A DNA stretch of 64,000 nt from Algoriphagus algorifonticola (GCF_007655305.1 NZ_VLOG01000037.1:62001-126000), one strand, 5' to 3'; positions 17,357 through 26,446 are shown, counted from the stretch's first letter. The notes: a model not told the origin generated them from the sequence alone. A program made the numbers and translations.

Positions 17357-17851
17357 ATGGATTTGATAACCCCAGGTTCCGGTCTTATTTTCTGGCAGCT
17401 TTTAGGCTTCCTAGGTTTGCTTTTTATCTTGATCAAATTTGCTTGGAAGCCTATGCTTGCAGCTTTGGAAGAAAGAGAGAGCAGCATTGAAAATGCATTG
17501 AAAGCAGCTGAGACTGCCAGAAATGAAATGGCTAATCTCAAAGCTGAAAATGAGAAGCTATTGGCAGAAGCCAGATTGGAAAGAGATGTCATCTTGAAAA
17601 AAGCTCAGGATGCTTCCAATAAAATGATTGAAGACGCTAAGGCCGAGGCCAGCAAGCAAGGAGCTCAAATGATCGAAAATGCGAAAGCAGTCATCGAAAC
17701 TGAGAAGAAAGCTGCTTTAGCTGAGGTGAAAACCCAAGTAGCAGTCTTGACCCTTGAAGTAACAGAGAAATTATTGAGAAAGAATTTGTCAGATGAGAAA
17801 GCTCAGAAAGAGTTGGTTGACGAATTCATCAAAGATTTGAAGCTAAACTAA
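17357..17851 (+). CDS. atpF: F0F1 ATP synthase subunit b
   Basis: The 164-residue protein has one N-terminal membrane helix (LIFWQLLGFLGLLFILIKF, residues ~9-27) followed by WKPMLAALEERE and a long charged Ala/Lys/Glu-rich coiled coil, the peripheral stalk of the enzyme. Gaps to neighbours are 81 nt (atpE) and 9 nt (atpH). Confidence 0.95.
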   Translation: MDLITPGSGLIFWQLLGFLGLLFILIKFAWKPMLAALEERESSIENALKAAETARNEMANLKAENEKLLAEARLERDVILKKAQDASNKMIEDAKAEASKQGAQMIENAKAVIETEKKAALAEVKTQVAVLTLEVTEKLLRKNLSDEKAQKELVDEFIKDLKLN

Positions 17852-17860
17852 GATCCTCCC

Positions 17861-18421
17861 ATGTCAAACCAAAGAGTAGCATCCCGCTATGCCAAGTCCA
17901 TTTTGGAACTAGCCCTTGAAAAAGGTCAGTTGGAAGAAGTTCATGAGGATTTCCAAAAGCTTACTACTATTGCCAATGGTAATAGAGATCTGAGCTTATT
18001 GCTGAAAAACCCAATCATCAATTCTGAAAAGAAATTGAAGGTTTTGAAAGCACTTTTTGCAAAAGGAGCTCAGGAAATGACCCTGACTTTCTTTGAAATT
18101 GTTTCCAGAAAAAACAGAGAAGAAATTCTGATAGACGTTGCTAAAGAATTTGAGATTCAATACAACGTTCATAAATCTATTCAGGTAGCTGAATTGACTA
18201 CTACCTTCCCGATTGATGAGAAAATGCGCAAAGAGTTTATTGCCATTGTTAAAGAAATCTCCGGAATGGACTCAGTACAGCTAGTTGAAAAAATCAATCC
18301 TGCGATGATCGGAGGATATGTATTAAAAGTGAATGACCGTCAATTGGATGAGTCATTAAGCAGTAAACTGAGAGTATTGAAAAATCAGTTTAGCGAAAAT
18401 CATTACGAAAGTAAAATCTAA
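17861..18421 (+). CDS. atpH: F0F1 ATP synthase subunit delta
   Basis: The 186-residue soluble protein opens with VASRYAKSILELALEKGQLEEVHED and has the C-terminal GGYVLKVNDRQLDESLSSKLRVLK signature of OSCP/delta. It joins the peripheral stalk to the alpha/beta head. It begins 9 nt after atpF, in the standard order. Confidence 0.95.
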   Translation: MSNQRVASRYAKSILELALEKGQLEEVHEDFQKLTTIANGNRDLSLLLKNPIINSEKKLKVLKALFAKGAQEMTLTFFEIVSRKNREEILIDVAKEFEIQYNVHKSIQVAELTTTFPIDEKMRKEFIAIVKEISGMDSVQLVEKINPAMIGGYVLKVNDRQLDESLSSKLRVLKNQFSENHYESKI

Positions 18422-18447
18422 TCCAAAAGCATTAATCAATCTATATC

Positions 18448-20025
18448 ATGGCAGAAGTAAGACCAGATGAAGTTTCGGCAATCTTGAGAGAACAACTCTC
18501 CGGAGCCAGAACAGAGGCCGAACTCGAAGAAGTGGGTACAGTCCTTCAAGTAGGGGACGGTGTAGCTCGTATCTATGGACTTTCTAAGGCTCAGGCCGGT
18601 GAATTGCTGGAATTCGACAATGGTCTGAAAGCAATGGTACTGAACCTAGAAGAAGATAACGTAGGTGCGGTATTGTTCGGTGACTCTAAAGAGATCAAAG
18701 AAGGCGATACTGTAAAGCGTACCAAGAAAATTGCCTCTATCCAAGTTGGTGAAGGTATGTTGGGCCGAGTAGTTGATACCTTGGGTAACCCAATTGATGG
18801 TAAAGGACCAATCGCAGGAGATTTGTATGAAATGCCTTTGGAGCGTAAAGCACCAGGTGTAATCTACAGACAGCCTGTAACTGAGCCTCTTCAAACTGGT
18901 ATTAAATCTATCGATGCCATGATTCCAATAGGAAGAGGGCAGCGTGAATTAGTTATCGGTGACCGTCAGACTGGAAAGACTGCCGTAGTTATTGATGCTA
19001 TCATCAACCAAAAAGAATTTTACGATAAAGGAGAGCCTGTTTTCTGTATCTATGTTGCTATCGGTCAGAAAGCTTCTACAGTAGCAAACGTAGTAGCAGC
19101 GTTGGAAAAAGGTGGAGCTCTTCCGTATACAGTAATTGTTTCTGCATCTGCTGCTGACCCAGCTCCGATGCAATTCTTTGCTCCATTTACTGGTGCAGCG
19201 ATTGGAGAGTTCTTCCGTGATACCGGAAGACCTGCATTGGTTGTTTATGATGACTTGTCTAAGCAGGCAGTTGCATACCGTGAAGTATCCCTATTGCTAA
19301 GAAGACCTCCGGGACGTGAAGCATATCCAGGTGACGTATTCTATTTGCACTCCAGATTATTGGAAAGAGCAGCTAAGATCAATAAGTCTGATACAATTGC
19401 TCAGCAAATGAACGATCTTCCTGAGTCTATCAAGCCTTTGGTAAAAGGTGGAGGTTCTTTGACAGCCTTGCCAATTATCGAAACACAAGCTGGTGACGTT
19501 TCTGCTTACATCCCGACTAACGTAATTTCCATTACTGACGGTCAGATTTTCTTGGAGACCAACTTGTTCAACTCCGGTATTAGACCTGCAATTAACGTAG
19601 GTATCTCTGTATCCCGAGTAGGTGGTAATGCACAGATCAAGTCCATGAAAAAAGTAGCTGGTACTTTGAAATTGGATCAAGCACAGTTCCGTGAATTGGA
19701 AGCATTCTCCAAATTCGGTTCTGATTTGGATGCAACTACCAAGAGAACTATCGAAAGAGGTAGAAGAAACCAAGAGATATTGAAGCAGCCTCAGTACTCT
19801 CCGGTATCTGTAGCTCATCAGGTAGCCATCATTTATGCTTCTACAAGAGGTTTGATGGATTCAGTACCTGTAGAGAAAGCTAGAGCATTTGAGAAGGAAT
19901 TCTATACTCTATTGGATACTTCTTATCCGGAAGCTTTGCAGTTGATCCTCAAAGGAGATATTGACGGAGCTGGTGAAATTCTAAAGAAAGCAGCTGCAGA
20001 ATTAGCACCGAAATACGCAAAATAA
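18448..20025 (+). CDS. atpA: F0F1 ATP synthase subunit alpha
   Basis: The 525-residue length is normal. It carries GDRQTGKT (P-loop, about residues 171-178), the [27 protein letters not shown] segment and the ATPase alpha/beta signature ([14 protein letters not shown]). It provides the non-catalytic nucleotide sites of the F1 head. The catalytic beta subunit gene (atpD) is not in this window. Confidence 0.97.
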   Translation: MAEVRPDEVSAILREQLSGARTEAELEEVGTVLQVGDGVARIYGLSKAQAGELLEFDNGLKAMVLNLEEDNVGAVLFGDSKEIKEGDTVKRTKKIASIQVGEGMLGRVVDTLGNPIDGKGPIAGDLYEMPLERKAPGVIYRQPVTEPLQTGIKSIDAMIPIGRGQRELVIGDRQTGKTAVVIDAIINQKEFYDKGEPVFCIYVAIGQKASTVANVVAALEKGGALPYTVIVSASAADPAPMQFFAPFTGAAIGEFFRDTGRPALVVYDDLSKQAVAYREVSLLLRRPPGREAYPGDVFYLHSRLLERAAKINKSDTIAQQMNDLPESIKPLVKGGGSLTALPIIETQAGDVSAYIPTNVISITDGQIFLETNLFNSGIRPAINVGISVSRVGGNAQIKSMKKVAGTLKLDQAQFRELEAFSKFGSDLDATTKRTIERGRRNQEILKQPQYSPVSVAHQVAIIYASTRGLMDSVPVEKARAFEKEFYTLLDTSYPEALQLILKGDIDGAGEILKKAAAELAPKYAK

Positions 20026-20033
20026 ATCAATTA

Positions 20034-20055
20034 GCCGGAGGTGAATTCCTCCGGC
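20034..20055 (+). promoter_or_regulatory. GC-rich hairpin between atpA and atpG
   Basis: Perfect 8-bp stem GCCGGAGG/CCTCCGGC (20034-20041 and 20048-20055) with loop TGAATT, 8 nt after the atpA stop. It lacks a T run, so it is more likely an mRNA-processing or stability hairpin, or a translation-tuning element, than a terminator. Confidence 0.5.
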
Positions 20056-20084
20056 ACTTTATATCCGATTACAATTAAGCACTG

Positions 20085-20957
20085 ATGGCTAACCTTAAGG
20101 AAGTAAAGCAGCGAATCACCTCAGTAGTTTCTACTCAGCAGATTACCAAAGCTATGAAAATGGTTTCTGCTGCGAAACTCAGAAGAGCTCAGGACAAAAT
20201 CGTTCAGATGCGTCCTTATTCTCAGAAGTTGACCAATATTCTCAACAATGTTTCTGCTTCACAAGATGGAGCAGCAGATATTGTTTTTGCTCAAAAGCGG
20301 GAAGTAAATAAGGTGTTGATTGTACCTGTGACTTCGGACAAAGGCTTGTGTGGTGCTTTCAATTCCAATGTAATCAAAGCAACCAATGCTGCGATTAAAG
20401 GACAATTTGCCGGCAAAGAAATCACCATCTTACCTTTGGGGAAAAAGGCTTACGAGAATTTTAAAAAGCGTGAGTTTTCAGTAATCAGCCAATTCTATCA
20501 GGTTTTTACTGATGTTTCTTTTGACAATGTCAGAGCTGCCGCTGAGTTTGCCATGAACGGTTATGTTGCAGGTGACTTTGATCAAGTAGTATTGGTTTAC
20601 AATGAATTCAAAAATGTAGCTACTCAGATTATCCGAACCGAACAGTTTTTGCCAATGGCAAAAGAGGATAACGGAGAGGAAAAAGTAGCAGAAACAGATT
20701 ATATCTTAGAACCATCCAGATCATATATTATTGAGGAATTGGTTCCTACATCTTTGAAGATTCAATTTTACAAAGCAGTCTTGGAAAGCAATGCTTCCGA
20801 GCATGGTGCTAGAATGACTGCTATGGATAAAGCAACTGAAAATGCCGGTGAATTGCTCAAGGAATTGAGATTGATGTATAACAGAACCCGTCAGGCGGCT
20901 ATTACCAACGAGATCTTGGAGATCGTTGCAGGTGCCAATGCCTTAGGTGGGAAGTAA
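20085..20957 (+). CDS. atpG: F0F1 ATP synthase subunit gamma
   Basis: The 290-residue protein starts MANLKEVKQRITSVVSTQQITKAMKMVSAAKLRRAQ and ends in EHGARMTAMDKATENAGELL...YNRTRQAAITNEILEIVAGANAL, the two terminal helices that form the central rotor coiled coil. It is the last gene of this atp cluster and is followed by a strong terminator. Confidence 0.97.
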   Translation: MANLKEVKQRITSVVSTQQITKAMKMVSAAKLRRAQDKIVQMRPYSQKLTNILNNVSASQDGAADIVFAQKREVNKVLIVPVTSDKGLCGAFNSNVIKATNAAIKGQFAGKEITILPLGKKAYENFKKREFSVISQFYQVFTDVSFDNVRAAAEFAMNGYVAGDFDQVVLVYNEFKNVATQIIRTEQFLPMAKEDNGEEKVAETDYILEPSRSYIIEELVPTSLKIQFYKAVLESNASEHGARMTAMDKATENAGELLKELRLMYNRTRQAAITNEILEIVAGANALGGK

Positions 20958-20978
20958 TTACAATAGACCTAATTTTGA

Positions 20979-21008
20979 GACCACAACTCGTAAGGGTTGT
21001 GGTTTTTT
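20979..21008. terminator. intrinsic terminator of the atp operon
   Basis: An 11-bp stem, ACCACAACTC pairing with GGGTTGTGGT around a GTAA tetraloop (arms 20980-20989 and 20994-21003), is followed by TTTTTTATTTTTT. It also overlaps the end of the convergent DoxX gene. Confidence 0.85.
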
Positions 21009-21393
21009 ATTTTTTCTTGAAAATGGTATCCAAGGAGTATTTCCCTCCTCCAAATGCCAATAAACCTAGAAATACCAAGCAGTATAAAAGTGGAAGCTCT
21101 TTCCTTCCAAATGGATCATCCCAGTGAGCGTAAAAAGCTGCTGTGAGCATCGTAATCATCAGAGGGATTGTTGCCAATCGAACTTTGATACCCAGGATAA
21201 TCAATGCAGAACAAATCACTTCTGCGAAGATCGCCAAAGCCAAAGAGAAGGTTGGACCCAATCCGAAAGGATCTGCAAACTTTACTTCATCAGCCATGAT
21301 TCTCTCTATTTTGGGGATTCCGTGGGTAAGCATCATGCCTCCTGCACCGAGACGGATGATTAATAAGACTAAATGATTTTCAATTCCTTTCAT
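21007..21393 (-). CDS. DoxX family membrane protein
   Basis: The 128-residue product has four hydrophobic helices with LLIIRLGAGGMMLTHGIPKI at the start and FAEVICSALIILGIKVRLATIPLM, typical of DoxX/DoxD-like quinol-interacting or redox-linked small membrane proteins. The family has no single defined role; some members take part in sulfur oxidation or oxidative-stress defence. It ends in a lysine tail (FKKK). It is convergent with atpG and followed by an 85-nt gap before the hydroxyproline operon end, so probably not part of that operon. Confidence 0.8.
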   Translation of the reverse strand: MKGIENHLVLLIIRLGAGGMMLTHGIPKIERIMADEVKFADPFGLGPTFSLALAIFAEVICSALIILGIKVRLATIPLMITMLTAAFYAHWDDPFGRKELPLLYCLVFLGLLAFGGGKYSLDTIFKKK

Positions 21394-21478
21394 TTTTTGG
21401 GTAGATTAATTTTCAATGTGAATTAACAAAAAATTGAAAAATTGCATGGGCCACTGGTGGATTTTATGGTTTGATTAG

Positions 21479-22726
21479 CTAGTTAAATCTTCCAACTTCG
21501 AAGCCCCCAATCTCTATTGAATTATCTTTTTGCTGATGCAGTTCGGCTAAGAGTTTTCCTGTAGCAGGCGCCAAAGATATTCCCATCATTGAATGTCCAC
21601 TTCCCACCAATACATTCGAATAAACAGGGGCAAAACCTATGTAGGGCAAACCATCCGGCGAGCAGGGTCTCAATCCTTTCCAGATGTTTTCTTCTTTGGG
21701 GAATTCAGCTTGAAAATCCGGGTAATAACGATTGATAGATTCAAAAATTCCTTTGACTCTATTCATATTGATAGATTGATTTGTTCCTGCAATTTCCATG
21801 GTACCCCCAAACCTGATCTGCTGTCCATAAGGACTGACTGCAACCTTCATTTCAGTGAGGATACTTGCATGTTTGATTTCAGGTTTGTTTTCTTGGAGAA
21901 AAGAATACCCTTTTCCACCCATCATGGGGAGTGAGAAGCCCAACATTTTAGCCAACTCACCGGACCAGGATCCTCCGCACAAAAGGATTTTCTCGGCAGG
22001 GATAGATCCCTTATCAGTAAGAACATGGGATACTTTTCCACCGGATTTTTCGAAGCCTAAAACTTGTGTATTAGCCAAGAATTGTACTCCTTTTTCTTCC
22101 AAATACATTTTCAAAAAGCTATACAAAGCACCAGGGTCTAAATGTGCATCTCCGGGAAAAAGAACAGCTCCCTTGGCCATTACTTCTAAGTTTGACTCTA
22201 CATTCCTAATGTCTGATGGTGTCAATACCTCAGCTTCTAAGCCGTATTTTCTTGCAAGATGTGCAAATTCAACCTCTTCCTTTTCAACGGCTTCGGTTTG
22301 ATAAATCATCATCAAGCCTTTTTCCTGTAATGCCAAATGTGCCTCAGGATGCTCATCTTTAAAATTCAGATAAAGCGCCTTACTGAGTAAGCTTAGGTTT
22401 TTCAGAAAAGGGATAGCTTTTTCTACCTGTTTTTGATTGGCAGATTTGAAAAATAACAAACACCATTGCAGGAGTTTGTAATCTAACCTGGGATGGATAT
22501 AAAATGGACTCTTGGAGGAAAACATCCATGAAATTCCCTTTGTAATCATTCCCGGTGCTGCCAATGGGATAATATGGCTCGGAACAATCATTCCCGCATT
22601 GCCCGTAGAGCAATTATCTTTAAGGTCGGTGCGATCAATAATCGTTACCTCAACTCCCTCTTTTTGCAGAAAATAAGCGGAAAAGAGTCCCACAATTCCT
22701 CCGCCGATGATGATGGTTGATTTCAT
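21479..22726 (-). CDS. FAD-dependent D-amino-acid dehydrogenase (DadA-like), likely D-hydroxyproline dehydrogenase
   Basis: The 415-residue protein begins with an FAD-binding GGGIVGLFSAYFLQKEG motif and is a DAO-superfamily (DadA type) enzyme, with NCSTGNAGMIVPSHIIPLA near residue 40 and a C-terminal GLRPCSPDGLPYIGFAP...GHSMMGISLAPATGKLLAEL. In this operon its expected substrate is cis-4-hydroxy-D-proline, oxidised to 1-pyrroline-4-hydroxy-2-carboxylate, with electrons passed to the respiratory chain. Substrate assignment rests on the adjacent epimerase, deaminase-type and dehydrogenase genes. Generic D-amino-acid use remains possible. Confidence 0.85.
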   Translation of the reverse strand: MKSTIIIGGGIVGLFSAYFLQKEGVEVTIIDRTDLKDNCSTGNAGMIVPSHIIPLAAPGMITKGISWMFSSKSPFYIHPRLDYKLLQWCLLFFKSANQKQVEKAIPFLKNLSLLSKALYLNFKDEHPEAHLALQEKGLMMIYQTEAVEKEEVEFAHLARKYGLEAEVLTPSDIRNVESNLEVMAKGAVLFPGDAHLDPGALYSFLKMYLEEKGVQFLANTQVLGFEKSGGKVSHVLTDKGSIPAEKILLCGGSWSGELAKMLGFSLPMMGGKGYSFLQENKPEIKHASILTEMKVAVSPYGQQIRFGGTMEIAGTNQSINMNRVKGIFESINRYYPDFQAEFPKEENIWKGLRPCSPDGLPYIGFAPVYSNVLVGSGHSMMGISLAPATGKLLAELHQQKDNSIEIGGFEVGRFN

Positions 22727-22730
22727 AATT

Positions 22731-22761
22731 AGAAGCTAGAAGCTAGAAACAAGAAGCAAGA
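22731..22761. repeat. heptad repeat AGAAGCT-type in the epimerase-dehydrogenase gap
   Basis: Units AGAAGCT, AGAAGCT, AGAAACA, AGAAGCA plus AGA, in strict 7-nt register, starting 4 nt upstream of the FAD dehydrogenase ATG (on the minus strand). It therefore lies inside the untranslated leader of that cistron. Confidence 0.7.
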
Positions 22762-22801
22762 TCGCATAAAGTCTAATTTCTTGGCTCTCGCATCTTGACT
22801 C

Positions 22802-23803
22802 TTAAATAACTTGGAATCCATGTACATAAGGATCATCATCATCTAAAATGATGGTGTTGTATCCATAAACTTTTGCCCAGCCTTCAATACTGGGTACGAT
22901 GGCTGGTTTTCCAGCAATACTGGTAACCTCTTCAATTCTGCCAATAAACTTGGACCCAATAAAGCTTTCATGAATAAATTCATCTCCAGGCTTCAACCAA
23001 CCCTTCGCATACCACTGGGCCATTCTGGCTGAAGTGCCTGTACCGCATGGAGAGCGGTCAATAGCTTTATCTCCATAGAATACCGCATTTCTTGCGGTGC
23101 TGCTTTCTTCTAGGGTTTTTCCGGTCCAAAGAACATGAGAAAGCCCTCGGATTTGTTCGTGTTCGGGATGTATAAACTCATAGCGTTCATTCATTTTTTT
23201 TCGGAGATTTCTGGCCATTGAGATCAACTGTTCGGCCTTATAATGCTCCAAGCCATGAAAATTTTCCTGCGGATCTACGATGCAGTAAAAATTCCCGCCA
23301 TAAGCTACATCCACCTTCAATTTGCCCAGTTCTTCAATTTCAACTTCCAAATCTTCCGCTGCCAGATAACTTTTGACATTGGTGAGTTTGACTGACTTCA
23401 CTTTCTTGCCTTCCTGCTGATATTCGACCAAGACCAAACCGGCAGGAGCTTCCATTCTCAAGAATCCTGGAGTTTTGGGATAAATCAACCCCTCTTCTAT
23501 AGCAATGGTGATCGTTCCTATCGTACCGTGCCCGCACATGGGGAGGCACCCGGAAGTTTCGATAAAGAGCACTGCCAAATCATTTTCGGGATTATGCGGA
23601 GGGAAAAGCATAGAGCCTGACATCATATCATGGCCCCTTGGTTCGAACATCAGTCCCCTGCGAATCCAGTCGTAATTTTCCAGAAAATATTGTCTTTTTT
23701 CCAACATGGAATTTCCATGAAGGAAAGGGATTCCACCTGAAACTACCCGGACAGGATTGCCACAAGTATGGGCATCGATACAGCTGAATGTGTGACGAGA
23801 CAT
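22802..23803 (-). CDS. 4-hydroxyproline epimerase (proline racemase family)
   Basis: This 333-residue enzyme interconverts trans-4-hydroxy-L-proline and cis-4-hydroxy-D-proline without cofactor. Both catalytic cysteines of the racemase family are present: Cys90 in MCGHGTIG and Cys253 in DRSPCGTGTSA. Having Cys at both positions argues for an epimerase and against trans-3-hydroxyproline dehydratase, which lacks one. IDAHTCGNPVRVV at the N-terminus is also typical of 4-hydroxyproline epimerases. The neighbouring DadA-like, DapA-like and aldehyde dehydrogenase genes complete the catabolic pathway. Confidence 0.92.
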   Translation of the reverse strand: MSRHTFSCIDAHTCGNPVRVVSGGIPFLHGNSMLEKRQYFLENYDWIRRGLMFEPRGHDMMSGSMLFPPHNPENDLAVLFIETSGCLPMCGHGTIGTITIAIEEGLIYPKTPGFLRMEAPAGLVLVEYQQEGKKVKSVKLTNVKSYLAAEDLEVEIEELGKLKVDVAYGGNFYCIVDPQENFHGLEHYKAEQLISMARNLRKKMNERYEFIHPEHEQIRGLSHVLWTGKTLEESSTARNAVFYGDKAIDRSPCGTGTSARMAQWYAKGWLKPGDEFIHESFIGSKFIGRIEEVTSIAGKPAIVPSIEGWAKVYGYNTIILDDDDPYVHGFQVI

Positions 23804-23833
23804 TAAATGAAATAAAAGGTTTAAAATTATATT

Positions 23834-23961
23834 GAAATACGGTGGAAATAAAATAGAAATATACCCTCCTTCGTCGGGTGAAATATATCATACCAAGGTT
23901 TCAGAAATACTAATTGAAAAGTATTTCGCCCAGCTTGCTGGGCATATTTCCACTGTATTTC
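23834..23961. repeat. nested palindromic element framed by 17-bp inverted repeats
   Basis: Outer arms GAAATACGGTGGAAATA (23834-23850) and its reverse complement with one mismatch (23945-23961). Inside lie GAAATACT/AGTATTTC (23904-23911 and 23920-23927) and the palindrome GCCCAGC-TT-GCTGGGC (23928-23943), plus ACCC/GGGT around 23873-23879. It fills nearly all of the 167-nt gap between two genes of the same operon and contains no gene. Confidence 0.65.
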
Positions 23962-23970
23962 TATTGTATC

Positions 23971-25416
23971 TTATTTTTTATACTCCCCATTCACCATTCT
24001 CCAGATTCCCAGTGGATTTCCATCTTTCAATGCATCAGGAAGCAATTCCTGTGGCATATCCTGGAAAGCAATTGGTCTTGCAAATCGTTTGATGGCATAA
24101 GCTCCAACTGAGGTGCCTCTAGCGTCTGTAGTGGATGGGTATGGTCCTCCATGTTGCATAGCAAATCCTACCTCAACTCCCGTTGGAACTCCTTTAAACA
24201 ACAATCTTCCGCACTTTTCTTCCAGTAAATTCAACAAGAATAACTGATCTTGTAATTCATGATTTTCAGCCCAAATAGTAATGGTTAATTGACCATGGAG
24301 GTGTTTAGCAATTTCCAGTAATTCATCCTGATTTTCATATACCACCATCATAGCGAATGCACCAAAAACCTCCTTTTGGAAAACCAAATCTTTGAGCCAA
24401 TCCGAAGCTTTGATCTCGGCTAAGGCAGTACTCCCATTGATCAGATGTTGAGGATCGGCTACTTTAACCCATCTCAATTCCTCTCTGGATTGTAAGTATT
24501 GTATAGAGTCGTAGTAGGCTTGAGCGATTCCAGGATGAAGCATGGGTGCTGAAGCGATATCATTTAATTCATCAGATATTGCCTTTTCAAAGGCTTTTGC
24601 CTGGGATTTTGGGACGAATATTAACCCGGGATTAGTGCAAAATTGCCCAACTCCCAAAGTTAGGGAGCCTACAAAAGCTTTTGCCAAAGGTTCCAGTTGA
24701 TTTGCCAATTTTTCCTCAAAACAAAAAATAGGATTCACTGAGCCCATTTCTGCATAAACAGGGATAGGTTCCTCTCTTTGATTAGCTAGATCAAACAAGG
24801 CCTTTCCTCCCTTATGAGAACCTGTAAAACCTACAGCCTTGGCCAAAGGATGTTTGACTAATTCCTGACCGATGTCTATCCCTCCTTCCACATGGCTGAA
24901 AATCCCGGAAGGAAGGCTTGATTTCAGAATTGCTTGGTGAATACAATCTGCTACTTTTTTGGAAGTTTCTGGATGTGCTGGATGGGCCTTGTAAATAACA
25001 GGACAGCCTGCTGCCAGAGCAGATATAGTATCCCCTCCCGCTGTGGAGAAGGCTAAAGGGAAGTTACTAGCTCCGAACACTACCACCGGCCCTAAAGGGC
25101 TGAGCATTCTCCTGATATCAGCTTTGGGAAGTGGCTGTCTGTTTGGGTCTGCAGGATCCACGGTCGCTTCCAGCCAAGAGCCTTCTCTGACCAAACCAGC
25201 GAAAAGACGAATTTGGCCAACTGTTCTTCCTAATTCACCATTAATTCTACCCTCAGGTAAGTTGGATTCCTCTACGGCCAAGGGTACAATTTCCTCCCTA
25301 TTGGCTTCAAGTGTTTCTGCAATAGTATCTAAAAAAGTAGCCTTTTCTTTTCCTGAGATATTCTTATAAAACAAAAAGGCTTCTTGGGCGGAGTTGAAAA
25401 TCTGGTCTAAGTTCAT
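23971..25416 (-). CDS. aldehyde dehydrogenase, likely 2-oxoglutarate semialdehyde dehydrogenase
   Basis: The product has 481 residues from the ATG at 25416; the open frame extends 14 codons further but MNLDQIF is the more likely start. It is an ALDH-superfamily enzyme with Glu223 (AEMGSVNP) and the nucleophile Cys260 (GQFCTNPG). Its subfamily resembles bacterial alpha-ketoglutaric semialdehyde dehydrogenases (GFTGSHKGG; TDARGTSVGAYAIKRF near the end). In this operon it would carry out the last step of hydroxyproline breakdown, giving 2-oxoglutarate. It is followed by the palindromic element at 23834. Confidence 0.87.
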   Translation of the reverse strand: MNLDQIFNSAQEAFLFYKNISGKEKATFLDTIAETLEANREEIVPLAVEESNLPEGRINGELGRTVGQIRLFAGLVREGSWLEATVDPADPNRQPLPKADIRRMLSPLGPVVVFGASNFPLAFSTAGGDTISALAAGCPVIYKAHPAHPETSKKVADCIHQAILKSSLPSGIFSHVEGGIDIGQELVKHPLAKAVGFTGSHKGGKALFDLANQREEPIPVYAEMGSVNPIFCFEEKLANQLEPLAKAFVGSLTLGVGQFCTNPGLIFVPKSQAKAFEKAISDELNDIASAPMLHPGIAQAYYDSIQYLQSREELRWVKVADPQHLINGSTALAEIKASDWLKDLVFQKEVFGAFAMMVVYENQDELLEIAKHLHGQLTITIWAENHELQDQLFLLNLLEEKCGRLLFKGVPTGVEVGFAMQHGGPYPSTTDARGTSVGAYAIKRFARPIAFQDMPQELLPDALKDGNPLGIWRMVNGEYKK

Positions 25417-25422
25417 GAGCTT

Positions 25423-25443
25423 AAAGTATGAAATCTGAAATAA
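25423..25443. repeat. three heptad units upstream of the aldehyde dehydrogenase start
   Basis: AAAGTAT, GAAATCT, GAAATAA in 7-nt register, in the 110-nt gap between the DapA-like gene and the aldehyde dehydrogenase. It shares GAAATCT with the tract at 15301. Short, so it could be chance. Confidence 0.35.
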
Positions 25444-25526
25444 ATACCATGGAAACACCTTGAAATTTGCTTCATTTCGTAAATTATTTTTCCTTTTTTG
25501 AAACGCGAATTTCGAGGCAATTCTTG

Positions 25527-26417
25527 TTATAGATTTGGACGGTTTTGTATCCCGTCTAAAATGATTTTTTCTATCCTTGCTCTTTCTTCTCCTATCAAAG
25601 GCAGTCTAGGTGCGCGCACATGCTCAGAACCTATCCCGCAATGCTGTTCAGCTAGCTTAATATACTGAACTAGTTTCGGATGAATGTCCAGTTCCAATAA
25701 AGGTAAAAACCATTGATAAATTTTTCTGGCTTCCTTTATTTTACCCTCTTGAATCAAGTTATAAACAGCCACCGTTTCCTTTGGAAAAGCACAAACCAAA
25801 CCGGCAACCCAGCCTACTGCACCCATCAGCAGCTCTTCCATTGCCAATGTATCTACCCCACATAGAATTTTGAATCGGTCCCCAAAACGATTATGCATAC
25901 GGGTGACATTTGAGATATCTCTTGTAGATTCTTTGATTGCCTGGATATTTTCGCATTCTGCCAATTCTTCAAACATGTCCAGCGTTACCAAAGTCTTGTA
26001 ATCTACCGGGTTGTTATAAATCATCATAGGCAAGCGGGTAGAATTGGCCACTGCCTTGAAATAGGTGACTACCTCTCTGGCATCTGCTGCATATCGCATG
26101 GGAGGTAGGATCATCAAGCCGGATGCTCCTAGCTTTTCTGCTTCTTTGGCCCAAGCTATGGCATCTCTGGTGGCTCCTTCGGCAATATTCAGGATCACTG
26201 GAACTTTCCCCCCAATGTATTGGACAGTTTCTTTTGTCAGCTGTATTTTTTCTTCTTGGGATAAAACAGAACTTTCTCCCAAAGTTCCTCCCAGAATAAT
26301 TCCATGCACCCCGGATTCCAATTGGTAATCCAGATTTTTGAAGAATAAATCCATATCCAAGGATCCATCTTTGTGAAACTTGGTAGTGACTGCGGGGAAA
26401 ACGCCTTTCCAATTCAT
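25527..26417 (-). CDS. DapA-family lyase, likely 1-pyrroline-4-hydroxy-2-carboxylate deaminase
   Basis: The 296-residue (beta/alpha)8 barrel is of the DHDPS/N-acetylneuraminate lyase family: GTLGESSVLSQEEK (GTTGE-like), Tyr134 in MIYNNP and Schiff-base Lys162 in AIKESTRD. Among epimerase, D-hydroxyproline dehydrogenase and semialdehyde dehydrogenase genes it most likely deaminates 1-pyrroline-4-hydroxy-2-carboxylate to 2-oxoglutarate semialdehyde. A true dihydrodipicolinate synthase would not be expected in this operon. It is the first gene of the minus-strand operon, 30 nt downstream of a TACCTTTG box. Confidence 0.85.
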   Translation of the reverse strand: MNWKGVFPAVTTKFHKDGSLDMDLFFKNLDYQLESGVHGIILGGTLGESSVLSQEEKIQLTKETVQYIGGKVPVILNIAEGATRDAIAWAKEAEKLGASGLMILPPMRYAADAREVVTYFKAVANSTRLPMMIYNNPVDYKTLVTLDMFEELAECENIQAIKESTRDISNVTRMHNRFGDRFKILCGVDTLAMEELLMGAVGWVAGLVCAFPKETVAVYNLIQEGKIKEARKIYQWFLPLLELDIHPKLVQYIKLAEQHCGIGSEHVRAPRLPLIGEERARIEKIILDGIQNRPNL

Positions 26418-26446
26418 AAGCTGTAATTATTTGATCTATGTAGGAT

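Noticed and set aside
19357-19818. 153-codon open frame antisense to atpA
   Set aside because: Shadow of a highly conserved gene; no recognisable domain.
21400-21470. Terminator from ATTTTCAAT/ATTGAAAAAT after the FAD dehydrogenase gene
   Set aside because: The stem is AT-only with a ~16-nt loop; too weak to call.
23832-24092. Small + strand open frame across the palindromic element
   Set aside because: Covers repeats and the end of the aldehyde dehydrogenase gene antisense; no coding character.
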